DNA from: Pseudomonas pergaminensis
GTDB lineage: Bacteria > Pseudomonadota > Gammaproteobacteria > Pseudomonadales > Pseudomonadaceae
Direction of reading: 5' to 3'
Length of the DNA: 64,000 nt
Assembly: GCF_024112395.2 (NCBI RefSeq)
Contig: NZ_CP078013.2
Coordinates: 3,720,001-3,784,000 of the forward strand
Shown here: positions 52,202 to 61,334 of the stretch, in pieces
Numbering within the stretch: the stretch's first letter is position 1
Layout: each line of letters begins with the position of its first letter
Position numbers and translations under genes: made by a program
The notes under the pieces: generated by a model
What the model was told of the DNA's origin: nothing
Seen by the model: only the letters and a program-made list of their open reading frames with translations
The model's database searches: none

Positions 52202-52610
52202 CCGGCAATACCTCGACCCGGCCGCCGTCACTCAGGCGCGCGGTGAACACCACGGGCTGCCGGGCCCCCTTGACCACCAGCGTCGCCTCAATAGCGAACG
52301 CCAGGGCCAAAGGGTCATGATCCCGGGGCAATGACCTGACCCGCACGTCCTTCAAACGCGGCTCGTAAGCCCGGATAAATCGCTCGATCAACAGGCGCGA
52401 CTGACTCAACGATTCATGCAGGCTCTGGTTCATGTCATTGAGGTCGGGCAAGCCGTAGTCCGGCAATGTCTGCGCACTGCCCGCACGGATGCTAAGCATT
52501 TTCCCCAGATGGATGGCGACAGAGGTCACGCCAGAGTCGGGGTTGGCTGCCGGGCGTTCGAGTCGCTCGAAAAGGCTTCGGTGGTAGGTCATTCCCTGGG
52601 CTCTGCTCAT
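52191..52610 (-). CDS. tssE: T6SS baseplate protein TssE (gp25-like)
   Basis: A 139-residue gp25-like protein with SLFERLE at the N-terminus and TLPDYGLPDLNDMN followed by the EPRLKDVRV element typical of TssE. It initiates sheath assembly at the baseplate. The ATG overlaps the tssC stop by 4 bp, and the stop overlaps tssF by 11 bp. Confidence 0.92.
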   Translation of the reverse strand: MSRAQGMTYHRSLFERLERPAANPDSGVTSVAIHLGKMLSIRAGSAQTLPDYGLPDLNDMNQSLHESLSQSRLLIERFIRAYEPRLKDVRVRSLPRDHDPLALAFAIEATLVVKGARQPVVFTARLSDGGRVEVLPDVV

Positions 52611-54082
52611 TCTTTATCGAGCTTGCCAACCAGGGACAGCGTGAAGTCAGCCCCCATGTATTTGAAATGCGGTCGCACGCTCAGGTTGACGCGGTACCAG
52701 CCGGGCTCGCCTTCGACGTCACTGACCACAATGCGGGCTGCGCGCAGGGGCCGTCGCCCACGGACTTCGGCACTGGGGTTTTCCTGGTCGGCGACGTACT
52801 GGCGAATCCATTTATTGAGCTCCAACTCCAGATCGGTGCGCTCCTTCCACGAACCCAGTTGTTCACGCTGAAGCACCTTGAGGTAGTGGGCCAGGCGATT
52901 GACCACCATCATGTAGGGCAACTGCGTACCCAGGCGGTAATTCAGCTCGGCTTCCTTACCTTCGGGACTGATACCGAAATATTTCGGTTTTTGTACCGAG
53001 CTGGCCGAGAAGAACGCCGCATTGTCACTGCCCTTGCGCATCGTCAAGGCGATGAAGCCCTCTTGCGCCAGCTCGTACTCACGGCGGTCAGAAACCAGTA
53101 CTTCGGTCGGGATCTTGGTTTCGATCTCCCCCATGCTCTGGAAGTGATGCAACGGCAAGTCTTCCACCGCCCCACCGCTTTGCGGGCCGATGATATTCGG
53201 GCACCAGCGGAACCGCGCGAAACTGTCGGTCAAGCGCGTGGCAAACGCATAGGCCGTATTGCCCCACAGGTAGTGCTCGTGGCTGTTGACCACGTTTTCC
53301 TGGTAGGCGAAGGTCTTCACCGGACATTCAAGGGGATCATAGGGCGTACGAAGCAAGAAACGCGGCACCGTCAGCCCGATGTAGCGTGCGTCTTCGCTCT
53401 GGCGAAAACTTTGCCACTTGGCAAATTGCGGGCCTTCGAAATGGTCCTTCAGATCCTTGAGGTCCGGCAGGCCGGTGAAGCTTTCCAACCCGAAGAACGC
53501 CGGCCCCGCAGCGGCAATAAACGGCGCATGTGCCATGCAGGCCACGCTGGACGCGTACTGCATCAGCTTCACGTCAGGCGCACTGGGGGACAGGAAGTAA
53601 TTGGCGATGATCGCGCCGACGGGCTGGCCACCAAACTGGCCGTATTCAGCGCTGTAGATGTGTTTGTACAACCCGGACTGGGTCACTTCCGGTGAGTCTT
53701 CGAAGTCGTCCAGCAAGTCTTGGCGCGAGACGTTCAGCAGCTCAATCTTGATGTTTTCGCGGAAGTTGGTGCGGTCAACCAACAACTGCAGCCCCTTCCA
53801 GGACGCTTCCAGGGCCTGGAAGTCCGGGTGGTGCAGGATCTCGTCCATCTGCAGGCTCAGTTTCGCATCGATCTCGGCGATCATCCGGTCGACCAGGCGC
53901 TTTTTGACCGGCTCGCCCTGATTCTGCGGTTTGATCAATTCTTCGATAAATGCCGAGACGCCTCTCTTGGCAATGCCATACGCCTCGTCGTCCACGTTCA
54001 GCAGGGTCTGGGCAACGATAGTGTCGAGAATGCTGTGGTGTTCAGCGGTTTGTGCCGGCAGCGAGTGTTGTTGTGTGGTCAT
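52607..54082 (-). CDS. tssC: T6SS sheath large subunit TssC (VipB)
   Basis: A 491-residue protein with the conserved FQALEASWKGLQLLVDRTNF, GQFGGQPVGAIIANYFLSPS, ARYIGLTVPRFLLRTPYDPL and the C-terminal LVGKLDKE. It makes the contractile sheath with TssB, encoded 28 bp upstream. Length matches the family (about 490-500). Confidence 0.95.
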   Translation of the reverse strand: MTTQQHSLPAQTAEHHSILDTIVAQTLLNVDDEAYGIAKRGVSAFIEELIKPQNQGEPVKKRLVDRMIAEIDAKLSLQMDEILHHPDFQALEASWKGLQLLVDRTNFRENIKIELLNVSRQDLLDDFEDSPEVTQSGLYKHIYSAEYGQFGGQPVGAIIANYFLSPSAPDVKLMQYASSVACMAHAPFIAAAGPAFFGLESFTGLPDLKDLKDHFEGPQFAKWQSFRQSEDARYIGLTVPRFLLRTPYDPLECPVKTFAYQENVVNSHEHYLWGNTAYAFATRLTDSFARFRWCPNIIGPQSGGAVEDLPLHHFQSMGEIETKIPTEVLVSDRREYELAQEGFIALTMRKGSDNAAFFSASSVQKPKYFGISPEGKEAELNYRLGTQLPYMMVVNRLAHYLKVLQREQLGSWKERTDLELELNKWIRQYVADQENPSAEVRGRRPLRAARIVVSDVEGEPGWYRVNLSVRPHFKYMGADFTLSLVGKLDKE

Positions 54083-54110
54083 GCGGTCAGTGTCCTTTTA
54101 CTGAAGAATG

Positions 54111-54608
54111 TCAGGCGACAGGAGTGTCCAGCCCCAGCTCCGCCAGGACCCTGGCGCGGGAATCGTCATCTGCCAGGGCCTGTTCGATTGCCTTGCGAAA
54201 GCTCGGCGTGTTGCCCAAGGGCCCTTTGAGCGCCATCAGTGCTTCGCGCAGGGCCATCAGCTTGTGCAACTCGGGAACCTGCTCAACCAGGTTCGCCGGA
54301 TTGAAATCCTTCATGGAATTAATGCGCAGCTGAATCGCCAGTTCCTCAACGTCTGCCTCTTCCTGCAGACGGTTGGGCACGTTCAGCGTGAGGCTCAATG
54401 CCTGCTTGGCCAGCACGTCATCGAGGGTGTTCTTGTCGATCGCGATGGGCTTGCGGTCTTCAAGCTTGCGGGCATCCTCACGCTGGGTGAAATCCCCCAG
54501 CACCAACAGCTTCAACGGCAGCTCAACGTCTTCCTGCGCCCCGCCGGTGGCGGGTTTGAAGGTGATGTTGATGCGTTCCTTGGGGGCTACCGAACCTTCT
54601 TTGGCCAT
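54111..54608 (-). CDS. tssB: T6SS sheath small subunit TssB (VipA)
   Basis: A 165-residue protein: ERINITFKPATGG, ELPLKLLVLGDFTQREDARK and NSMKDFNPANLVEQVPEL are typical of TssB. The start at 54608 has GGAAAG upstream, 32 bp after tssA. Confidence 0.95.
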   Translation of the reverse strand: MAKEGSVAPKERINITFKPATGGAQEDVELPLKLLVLGDFTQREDARKLEDRKPIAIDKNTLDDVLAKQALSLTLNVPNRLQEEADVEELAIQLRINSMKDFNPANLVEQVPELHKLMALREALMALKGPLGNTPSFRKAIEQALADDDSRARVLAELGLDTPVA

Positions 54609-54640
54609 GGTGTCTTTCCTTTTTCAAGTGGCTCGAAAGC

Positions 54641-56194
54641 CTATTCAAGTACCGCTTCCAGATCGAAGAGGCACAGCCTGCGATGGGTGTCTTCCTTGCG
54701 CTCGCACACGGCGTGGTCTTGCGGCAGGAGGTCGCAGCAGCGGTACAGAAGCTGCATCACGTGAAGCGCCAGCTCCGGCTCCCAACGCTCCAGGCCGGTA
54801 CGTTGCAGTTCGAGGTCCAGGTGTTCGAGCTGGATCTTCGCCAGCTCATGCTTGCCCGCGTTGATGCACAGGCGCGCCTGGGCCAACCGCCAATAAAAGC
54901 GTGCGCGATCACTGTGCGCGGCTTGCATGCCGGGCTTGAGAGCTTGAATAGCAGCCTTGAGCCCGTCTTTTCGAAGGCGAGGCGTGGCAGCCTGCAAGGC
55001 GAGCTCCCAGGGTTCGGTTTCGGCATCCACAACCACCGCGGGCGACTCAGGGTTTTGCAGGTGACGCGTCACCTGCAGCGTGATCCACTCGCGAGTGGCG
55101 GCGTCGGCAAACGGTACGCCGTCGTGAAAGCAAAACGCTGGCAAGTCCGGCAGGCGTTGCAACAACAGTGCAAACGTCACTTCCAGTTCGGTCTTGGCCT
55201 GCTCGGCTTGCAACGCGTCAAGGCATTGCCAGAGCAGGTGCAGCCCATCGAACCAGAACATCGCACCCGCCAGGCTGGCCTCAAGTTCAAGCACCAGGTC
55301 GGCGTGATGCCCCTGGGTGAAAAGCGCCTGGTACCGCTTGAGCTTGTCTGGGGCGGGCCCACGCAGAGCAGTGACACGTTCGTTGCTGGCGTCCGGGTAG
55401 CGGGTGAGTGCCAGCCACATCAATGTTCGATTCAGGCGCAATGCGCGTAGATCAGTGGCGTTCTGACGCAACCACCATGCACACAATGGACGGGCCTGTT
55501 CCTGTAACGCGCGCAGTAACCGATGGGCGTCTTTTTCGCTGTCCACCACGGCCTCGGGCTTGAGCAGTTGGCTGGTGGCTTGCTTGACGTGGGCAATGAC
55601 GCCGCTCAACCCTGGCGTAGGGGAATCGCCCTGCGCAGCACGCTCCAGGCGCTGGGCCAATTGCCTGCGAATCGGCAACAGCAACGGCGCGTCATCTCCC
55701 AGGTGCTCGGCCCACACCTCATCAAGACGCACCAAGTGCTCATGCACGGCGTGAAACAACGGCAGCTGGTTCTGGAGTGCCAGGCCTTGGGTAAACAGGG
55801 GTTCAAGGCGCAGGACCAACCATCCGAAGGCCGCCCCTCGGGTACGCAGTTTTTCGGGATAGACCTGCGGCCAATGATGGTCGCAGAGGTAGCGCAGCAA
55901 CCCGAGCCCGGCCAGCAACCCCGGGTAGGACTCACGCTGGTGCAATGCCCAGGTGAGCCACACCGCCACCCTCAGGTCCTTGGACTGCTGGCGCAACACC
56001 CACTCGCCGGTCTCCAGCACTTTGTGCCAGTCAGGCTGACCGTTGCCATGCATCGATTGCGCCTTGGCCAGCTCAGATTCCAGAACTTCATACTCACTCG
56101 AAAACCGCACGTCTTCGCCAGCAAAACGTGTTTGCATGCAAGGCGACCGTGCAAGTTCAAGGTAATGATCATAAAGGTTGTCTGAATAAGACAT
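54641..56194 (-). CDS. tssA: T6SS assembly protein TssA (ImpA N-terminal domain)
   Basis: A 517-residue protein with the ImpA N-terminal domain (about residues 10-130: AGEDVRFSSEYEVLESELAK, DLRVAVWLTWALHQRE, LCDHHWPQVYPE). A long variable helical middle and a C-terminal domain follow that probably form the oligomerising ring. TssA coordinates sheath polymerisation with baseplate or distal end. It is the first gene of the minus-strand T6SS operon; its promoter must lie in the 442-bp gap toward hcp. Confidence 0.92.
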   Translation of the reverse strand: MSYSDNLYDHYLELARSPCMQTRFAGEDVRFSSEYEVLESELAKAQSMHGNGQPDWHKVLETGEWVLRQQSKDLRVAVWLTWALHQRESYPGLLAGLGLLRYLCDHHWPQVYPEKLRTRGAAFGWLVLRLEPLFTQGLALQNQLPLFHAVHEHLVRLDEVWAEHLGDDAPLLLPIRRQLAQRLERAAQGDSPTPGLSGVIAHVKQATSQLLKPEAVVDSEKDAHRLLRALQEQARPLCAWWLRQNATDLRALRLNRTLMWLALTRYPDASNERVTALRGPAPDKLKRYQALFTQGHHADLVLELEASLAGAMFWFDGLHLLWQCLDALQAEQAKTELEVTFALLLQRLPDLPAFCFHDGVPFADAATREWITLQVTRHLQNPESPAVVVDAETEPWELALQAATPRLRKDGLKAAIQALKPGMQAAHSDRARFYWRLAQARLCINAGKHELAKIQLEHLDLELQRTGLERWEPELALHVMQLLYRCCDLLPQDHAVCERKEDTHRRLCLFDLEAVLE

Positions 56195-56355
56195 GCGGCA
56201 TCCTGCGCAACTAACGAAACAAGCAGAGGCAACTACCCCCTGTAAACTTCGCTGGCTTTCCTGCGAAGCTCACGAACCTTAGTCATGCCTAAAACATTCA
56301 GCAAGCAATGGAGCGTTACTTAATCTTTTTCCTACAAGACCCTTAATTTATCGAG

Positions 56356-56452
56356 TGCGCAGCATTTTGCGCACCCGCTCCTACTACTCCTGTGAAAATT
56401 CGTTTATTTACAACACCAATAACATGAGCAAATAAATGCGCACTAACGCGCA
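56356..56452. promoter_or_regulatory. two TGCGC/GCGCA palindromes upstream of tssA and hcp
   Basis: TGCGC-N8-GCGCA at 56356-56373 and TGCGC-N6-GCGCA at 56437-56452 lie in the tssA-hcp intergenic region, otherwise AT-rich. The second lies about 100 bp before the sigma-54 site of hcp, a normal distance for an enhancer. They are candidate binding sites for the Sfa activator encoded in the operon. No gene was found anywhere in 56195-56636. Confidence 0.45.
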
Positions 56453-56550
56453 CCCTTTCACCTATAAATTCTAGCTTTATTGCCGCAACTAACTAACCAT
56501 CACCCTCCCAACAACATTACACCCCTTATTTCATTGACCGGAACACTTTC

Positions 56551-56567
56551 AGGCACGCTTCTTGTTA
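56551..56567 (+). promoter_or_regulatory. sigma-54 (-24/-12) promoter of hcp
   Basis: AGGCACGCTTCTTGTT matches the consensus TGGCACGN4TTGCW at all but two defined positions (first base and the C of TTGC). It points toward hcp. Transcription would start near 56576, leaving a 60-nt leader before the ATG at 56637. The GG at 56552-56553 is the -24 element; GT replaces GC at -12. Confidence 0.6.
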
Positions 56568-56636
56568 TAGGCAACTTACCCAGCCGACAAACGCTTCGGT
56601 TGGAACTACCTCATCAATCAGACAAGGAACTCCGTC

Positions 56637-57152
56637 ATGCCAACACCCGCGTATCTCTCCGTTACCGGTGTAAAACAAGGTTTGATCACGGCAGGCACGT
56701 TTACCCAGGACTCGGTAGGCAACATTTACCAGGAAGGCCATGAGGACCAGATCCTGGTCCAGGGCTTCTCCCACCAGGTGATCATTCCGCGCGACCCACA
56801 ATCGGGCCAGCCAACCGGCCAGAGGGTCCACAAGCCCTTGATGATCAGCAAAGTCTTCGATAAGTCCTCACCTTTGCTGTTCAGCGCATTGACCAGCGGC
56901 GAAGAGGTCAAGTGCCGGCTGGAATGGCTGCGCACTTCGTCAGCCGGCACCCAGGAGCACTACTTCACCATCGAACTGGAGGGTGCAACCATCGTGGACA
57001 TCCAGTCACGCATGCCCAACTGTCAGGACCCGGACAACGCCCATTTCACCCACCTGGAGGATGTGTACTTCACTTATCGCAAGATCGTGTGGACCCATGA
57101 AGTGTCCGGCACTTCCGGGTCGGATGACTGGCGCAGCCCGGTAGCGGGTTAA
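56637..57152 (+). CDS. hcp: T6SS tube protein Hcp (TssD)
   Basis: A 171-residue Hcp1-family protein of the longer HSI-II-like class: MPTPAYLSVTGVKQGLITAG, QDSVGNIYQEGHEDQILVQG, VHKPLMISKVFDKSSPLLF and DVYFTYRKIVWTHE. It forms the hexameric tube expelled through the sheath and carries small effectors. It is encoded divergently from the T6SS operon, 442 bp from tssA, with AAGGA before the ATG. No vgrG, PAAR or effector gene follows it. Confidence 0.95.
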   Translation: MPTPAYLSVTGVKQGLITAGTFTQDSVGNIYQEGHEDQILVQGFSHQVIIPRDPQSGQPTGQRVHKPLMISKVFDKSSPLLFSALTSGEEVKCRLEWLRTSSAGTQEHYFTIELEGATIVDIQSRMPNCQDPDNAHFTHLEDVYFTYRKIVWTHEVSGTSGSDDWRSPVAG

Positions 57153-57169
57153 ACCGGGCCTCCCCAGGT

Positions 57170-57191
57170 GCGGCGCCAAGGACGGCGCCGC
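57170..57191. terminator. GC-rich hairpin between convergent hcp and aldo/keto reductase genes
   Basis: GCGGCGCC (57170-57177) and GGCGCCGC (57184-57191) form a perfect 8-bp stem with a 6-nt loop between the two stops. No T-tract follows. Confidence 0.5.
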
Positions 57192-57204
57192 GCCTGACAG
57201 GCGA

Positions 57205-58026
57205 CTAGACCATCGCTAGCGGGTGCTTGCGCTGGGGTGCGCCAAACACGCGATCAATGGCGTCGAGGTCGTGCTCATCCAGCACCAGCTTGGCGGCGGC
57301 AGCGTTGAGTCGCACATGCTCGGGGGTGACGGCCTTCGGGATTGCGATGACGCCGTCCTGGCGCAGCACCCAGGCCAGGGAAACCTGGGCGGGTGTGACC
57401 TCGTGACGGCGGGCGATCTGCTTGAGGGTCGGGCTGGACAACAGTTCGCCGCCCTGGGCGATTGGGCAGTACGCCATCAAGGGCAAGTGGTGCTGTTGCC
57501 ACCAGGGCAGCAGGTCGAACTCGATGCCGCGCTCTTCGATGTTGTAGAGCACCTGGTTGGTGGCGCAGGCCGGGGATGCAAGTTCCTGCAGGTCGGCGAC
57601 ATCGAAATTGGAGACGCCCCAACGTCCGATCTTGCCGGCCTCGCGCAGGCGCTCGAAGGCTTCGACGGTTTCTTCCAAGGGGTACTGGCCGCGCCAGTGC
57701 AGCAGGTACAGATCGATGTAGTCCGTGCCCAGGCGTTGGAGACTGGCTTCACAGGCACGAGGCACACCTTTGTGGCTGGCGTTGTGCGGGTAGACCTTGC
57801 TCACCAGGAACACTTGGTCGCGGCGCCCACGAATGGCTTCGCCGACCACCGTTTCGGCACCGCCCTCACCGTACATTTCGGCCGTATCGATCAGGGTCAT
57901 GCCCTCGTCGATGCCCAGTTGCAACGCCGCGACTTCAGCGCGGTGCTGGTCGGGGTTTTCGCCCATGCGCCAGGTTCCCTGGCCGATGACAGGGACGGGA
58001 ACGCCCGCCAGATCAATGGTACGCAT
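57205..58026 (-). CDS. aldo/keto reductase
   Basis: A 273-residue TIM-barrel NADPH-dependent oxidoreductase. The catalytic tetrad is complete: Asp47 and Tyr52 (LIDTAEMYGEG), Lys77 (LVSKVYPHN), His110 (YLLHWRGQYP). The cofactor-binding IPKAVTPEHVRLNAAA is near the C-terminus. The start at 58026 is supported by a perfect AGGAGG site 6 nt upstream; the 17-codon extension is rejected. Substrate is unknown. It is divergent from the DUF1543-type gene across 106 bp and convergent with hcp. Confidence 0.9.
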   Translation of the reverse strand: MRTIDLAGVPVPVIGQGTWRMGENPDQHRAEVAALQLGIDEGMTLIDTAEMYGEGGAETVVGEAIRGRRDQVFLVSKVYPHNASHKGVPRACEASLQRLGTDYIDLYLLHWRGQYPLEETVEAFERLREAGKIGRWGVSNFDVADLQELASPACATNQVLYNIEERGIEFDLLPWWQQHHLPLMAYCPIAQGGELLSSPTLKQIARRHEVTPAQVSLAWVLRQDGVIAIPKAVTPEHVRLNAAAAKLVLDEHDLDAIDRVFGAPQRKHPLAMV

Positions 58027-58132
58027 GACAACCTCCTGATGAGTTCGCGGATTAACAGTGTGGCATTGGCCGGACAAAAGGGTTCAATCGAAGTATGGTT
58101 AGCCTCTGCCAAGTCGCCAGGAAGAACCTGCA

Positions 58133-58627
58133 ATGCTGTTTGTCGTCATGCTCGGGGGTAAGCACTCACGGGCGAAAATTGAAGTTCACGATGTGGTGTT
58201 TGCGGTGGCGGACACGCTGGAAGCGGCCTACCCGCAACTGCGCGCCGACTGGTTCGGCAGCCCAAAAGGCGTGCATATCGATTCGTGGATGGCGGTGGAT
58301 GGCGTCGACGGCTGGAAAGTCGACATCAGCCCTCTGGCACCTGCCGCCGGCGCCCATCACCTGTACTTCATCAACCTTGGCGGTTACGAGGCCAACAGCT
58401 TTGGCGAAGCCCACCACTACCTGCTGGTGGTGGCGCGCAACAAACAGGAGGCCATGAGCAAGGGCAAGCAACAGATGCTGCGCCATTGGTCCCAGCCCCA
58501 CACCGATGGCGTGCTGGATATCGACGACTGCCTGCCCATCGACCTGGTGGATGGTCGCTATGTCCACCTGGTGCAGGGCCCGCACCGACCGATCATCCAG
58601 CAGAACGACTATATCGTCCTGACCTGA
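58133..58627 (+). CDS. DUF1543-type protein
   Basis: A 164-residue soluble protein. It opens MLFVVMLGGKHSRAKIEVHD and contains HLYFINLGGYEANSFGEAHH and VHLVQGPHRP, all typical of the DUF1543 family, which has no assigned function. AGGAAG precedes the ATG at 58133. The gene is followed by the polyamine-type binding protein 97 bp away; a shared operon is possible but not shown. Confidence 0.8.
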   Translation: MLFVVMLGGKHSRAKIEVHDVVFAVADTLEAAYPQLRADWFGSPKGVHIDSWMAVDGVDGWKVDISPLAPAAGAHHLYFINLGGYEANSFGEAHHYLLVVARNKQEAMSKGKQQMLRHWSQPHTDGVLDIDDCLPIDLVDGRYVHLVQGPHRPIIQQNDYIVLT

Positions 58628-58724
58628 ACCCTACCCGAACGGGGTATGGCGCCTGCCCGCCACCTGCCTGACAGTGCAATCAGTCCCTCGGCCTGACAAC
58701 ACGCACAACTCAAGGTGGGTCCCC

Positions 58725-59825
58725 ATGCGTAAAGCCCTTATCGCCCTGTTCAGCGTCGTATCGCTTGCTTGCTCCACCTTGAGCCGGGCCGCCGACGACC
58801 CAGGCAACACCTTGCGCATCTACAACTGGGCAGACTACATCGGCGACACCACCCTGGCCGACTTCGAGAAGGCCACGGGGATCAAGGTGATCTATGACAC
58901 CTACGATTCCTACGAAACCGTACAGGGCAAACTGCTGTCCGGGCGCTCCGGCTATGACCTGGCCCTGCTCAACGCCTCCCTGGTGCCGCTGCTGATCAAG
59001 GGCAACGTCTTCCAACCCCTGGATAAGGCGCAGTTGCCAGACTGGCAAAACCTCGACCCCCTGGTGCTCAAAAGCCTGGAGGCCCACGACCCCGGCGTCA
59101 CCTATTCCGCGCCCTACACCTGGGGCAGCAATGGCGTGACCTACAACGTCGACATGATCAAGGCGCGCATGCCGGACGCGCCCATCGGCTCCCTGGCGAT
59201 GATCTTCGACCCAAAGGTGATCTCCCGTTTTGCCGATTGCGGCATCACCTTCATGGACTCGCCCACCGACATGATTCCCCTGGCCCTGACCTACCTCGGC
59301 CTGGACCCCAACAGCGTCGCCCCCAAGGACTTGAAGGCCGCCCAGGACGTGCTGATGGCCGTGCGGCCCTACATTCGCAAATTCGACTCCAGTGGGTTCA
59401 TCAATGGCCTGGCCAATGGCGACCTGTGCCTGGCCACCACCTGGTCGGGCGACTACGCCACGTCCCAGGCTCGCGCGACGGAGGCCGGGGCCAAGATCAA
59501 GCTGGATTACTTCATCCCCAAGGAGGGTTCGTTGATCTGGTTCGATAACTTCTACATTCCGGCCGATGCGCCCCATGTCGCCAATGCCCACAGGTTTATC
59601 GAATTCCTCCTGCAACCCCGGACCATGGCGGGCGTCAGCAACACCATCCATTACGCCAACAGCAACCTGGCATCCAAACCGCTGGTCAACGCCGATGTCC
59701 GCGACAACCCCGCGATCTACCCGGACCCAGTGACGATGCAGCGGCTGTTCACCCAGAAAAGCCAGCCACCGGCCGCCGTGCGCCTGATCACCCGTACCTG
59801 GAATGCCGTCAAGACCGGCAAGTGA
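58725..59825 (+). CDS. polyamine-type ABC transporter substrate-binding protein (PotF/SpuD-like)
   Basis: A 366-residue periplasmic protein with signal peptide MRKALIALFSVVSLACSTLS and cleavage near SRA-AD. LRIYNWADYIGDTTLADFEK followed by TGIKVIYDTYDS is the PotD/PotF signature; GSLIWFDNFYIPADAPHVAN and the C-terminal motifs fit too. Ligand is probably putrescine or spermidine. No permease or ATPase gene is nearby, so it either feeds a transporter encoded elsewhere or acts in sensing. Start 58725 is preferred over 58674 because the latter precedes the signal peptide. The aminotransferase gene follows 25 bp later, suggesting an operon. Confidence 0.88.
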   Translation: MRKALIALFSVVSLACSTLSRAADDPGNTLRIYNWADYIGDTTLADFEKATGIKVIYDTYDSYETVQGKLLSGRSGYDLALLNASLVPLLIKGNVFQPLDKAQLPDWQNLDPLVLKSLEAHDPGVTYSAPYTWGSNGVTYNVDMIKARMPDAPIGSLAMIFDPKVISRFADCGITFMDSPTDMIPLALTYLGLDPNSVAPKDLKAAQDVLMAVRPYIRKFDSSGFINGLANGDLCLATTWSGDYATSQARATEAGAKIKLDYFIPKEGSLIWFDNFYIPADAPHVANAHRFIEFLLQPRTMAGVSNTIHYANSNLASKPLVNADVRDNPAIYPDPVTMQRLFTQKSQPPAAVRLITRTWNAVKTGK

Positions 59826-59850
59826 CCCCCAGCCATTGAAGGTAAATGCC

Positions 59851-61269
59851 ATGACCCTGCCAAATCCTGCTTTCTTCGCCCAGTTCGACCACGACGCGCT
59901 GGACACTGCCGACAAAGCCCACTACATGCACGGTTTCCATATGTTCGACGAACACCGTGAACAGGGTTCGTTGAACATCGCCATGGGCGATGGCGCCTAC
60001 ATCTACGACACCCACGGTAACCGCTACTTGGACGCTGTCGGCGGCATGTGGTGTACGAATATCGGCCTGGGCCGTGAAGAAATGGCCGAGGCGATCGCCA
60101 ACCAGGTGCGCCAACTGGCGTACTCCAACCCCTTCTGCGACATGGCCAACGTCACCGCCATCGAACTCTGTGCCAAGCTCGCCAGCCTGGCACCTGGCGA
60201 TCTGGACCACGTGTTCCTCACCACGGGCGGCTCAACGGCGGTCGATACGGCTTACCGCCTGGTGCAGTTCTATCAGAACAGTCGCGGCAAGCCGACCAAG
60301 AAGCACATCATCTCGCGCTTCAGTGCCTACCACGGCAGCACGTTCCTGACGATGTCCATCGGCAACAAGGCCGCCGACCGCGCGCCGGAATTCGATTTCA
60401 TGAGCGATTTGTTCCACCACATTTCCTGCCCCAACTACTACCGGGCGCCAGAGGGGATGAGCGAGGCGGACTTCCTCGATTTCCTGGTGAACGAGTTCGA
60501 AGACAAGGTGCTCACCCTCGGCGCGGAAAACGTGGCGGCGTTTTTTGCAGAGCCGATCATGGGGTCGGGCGGCGTGATCATCCCGCCCAAGGGCTACCAC
60601 CGGCGCATGTGGGAAATCTGCCAGCGCCACGACGTACTGTATGTCGCTGATGAAGTGGTGACGTCGTTCGGGCGTCTCGGTGCGTTCTTTGCCTCCGAAG
60701 AGGTGTTTGGCATGCAGCCCGATATCATCACCACCGCCAAGGGCCTGACTTCCGGCTACCTGCCCCTGGGGGCGTGCATTTTCTCGGACCGCATCTGGCA
60801 AGTCATCGGCGAACCGGGCAAGGGTCGCTGCTTCACCCACGGGTTTACTTACAGCGGCCATCCGGTGAGCTGCGTGGCGGCGCTTAAAAATATCGAGATC
60901 ATCGAACGGGAGCACCTGCTGGCGCATGTCGAGGATGTCGGCGTGTACCTGGAACAGCGCCTCAAAACCCTGGCCGACCTGCCACTGGTGGGCGATATCC
61001 GCTGCCAGCGCTTGATGGCCTGCATCGAGTTCGTCGCCGACAAACGCACCAAGGCGCTGCTGCCGGACGCCGTCAACATCGGCGAGAAAATCCACCTGCG
61101 CGCCCAGGCCAAGGGTTTGCTGGTGCGCCCCATCGGGCATCTGAACGTGATGTCACCGCCCTTGATCATCACCCACGCCCAGGTCGATGAAGTGGTGGAA
61201 ACCTTGCGCGAATGCATCCTCGACACAGCGGCAGAGCTGCGCGAGAGAGGCGAGTACCAGGGCCGATGA
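59851..61269 (+). CDS. class III aminotransferase, probably for putrescine or another diamine
   Basis: A 472-residue PLP enzyme of the SpuC/putrescine-pyruvate type: AVGGMWCTNIGLGREEMAEA, FLTTGGSTAVDTAYRL, AYHGST, YVADEVVTSFGRLG, and the PLP lysine in DIITTAKGLTSGYLPLGA. It probably transfers an amino group from a diamine or omega-amino acid to pyruvate. GAAGGT stands before the ATG at 59851; the 16-codon extension is rejected because it overlaps the previous gene. It lies between the polyamine-type binding protein and a LuxR-type regulator, forming a small catabolic unit. Confidence 0.88.
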   Translation: MTLPNPAFFAQFDHDALDTADKAHYMHGFHMFDEHREQGSLNIAMGDGAYIYDTHGNRYLDAVGGMWCTNIGLGREEMAEAIANQVRQLAYSNPFCDMANVTAIELCAKLASLAPGDLDHVFLTTGGSTAVDTAYRLVQFYQNSRGKPTKKHIISRFSAYHGSTFLTMSIGNKAADRAPEFDFMSDLFHHISCPNYYRAPEGMSEADFLDFLVNEFEDKVLTLGAENVAAFFAEPIMGSGGVIIPPKGYHRRMWEICQRHDVLYVADEVVTSFGRLGAFFASEEVFGMQPDIITTAKGLTSGYLPLGACIFSDRIWQVIGEPGKGRCFTHGFTYSGHPVSCVAALKNIEIIEREHLLAHVEDVGVYLEQRLKTLADLPLVGDIRCQRLMACIEFVADKRTKALLPDAVNIGEKIHLRAQAKGLLVRPIGHLNVMSPPLIITHAQVDEVVETLRECILDTAAELRERGEYQGR

Positions 61270-61334
61270 CCGCCAGCGCCGAGCCTGTCTCGGCGTGGTG
61301 GCCTGGGCACAGGCAGCCGGGTAGACTGGCCGTC

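Noticed and set aside
56362..56375. Possible minus-strand sigma-54 promoter for tssA (GGGTGCGCAAAATGCT)
   Set aside because: It keeps the GG and GC pair at the right distance but misses several other consensus positions, and it overlaps a palindrome that explains the same bases. Not listed as a promoter.
58710..59915. 401-codon minus-strand open frame
   Set aside because: It is antisense to the polyamine-type binding protein, which has a signal peptide and clear family motifs. The reverse frame is Gly/Val/Asp-rich without motifs.
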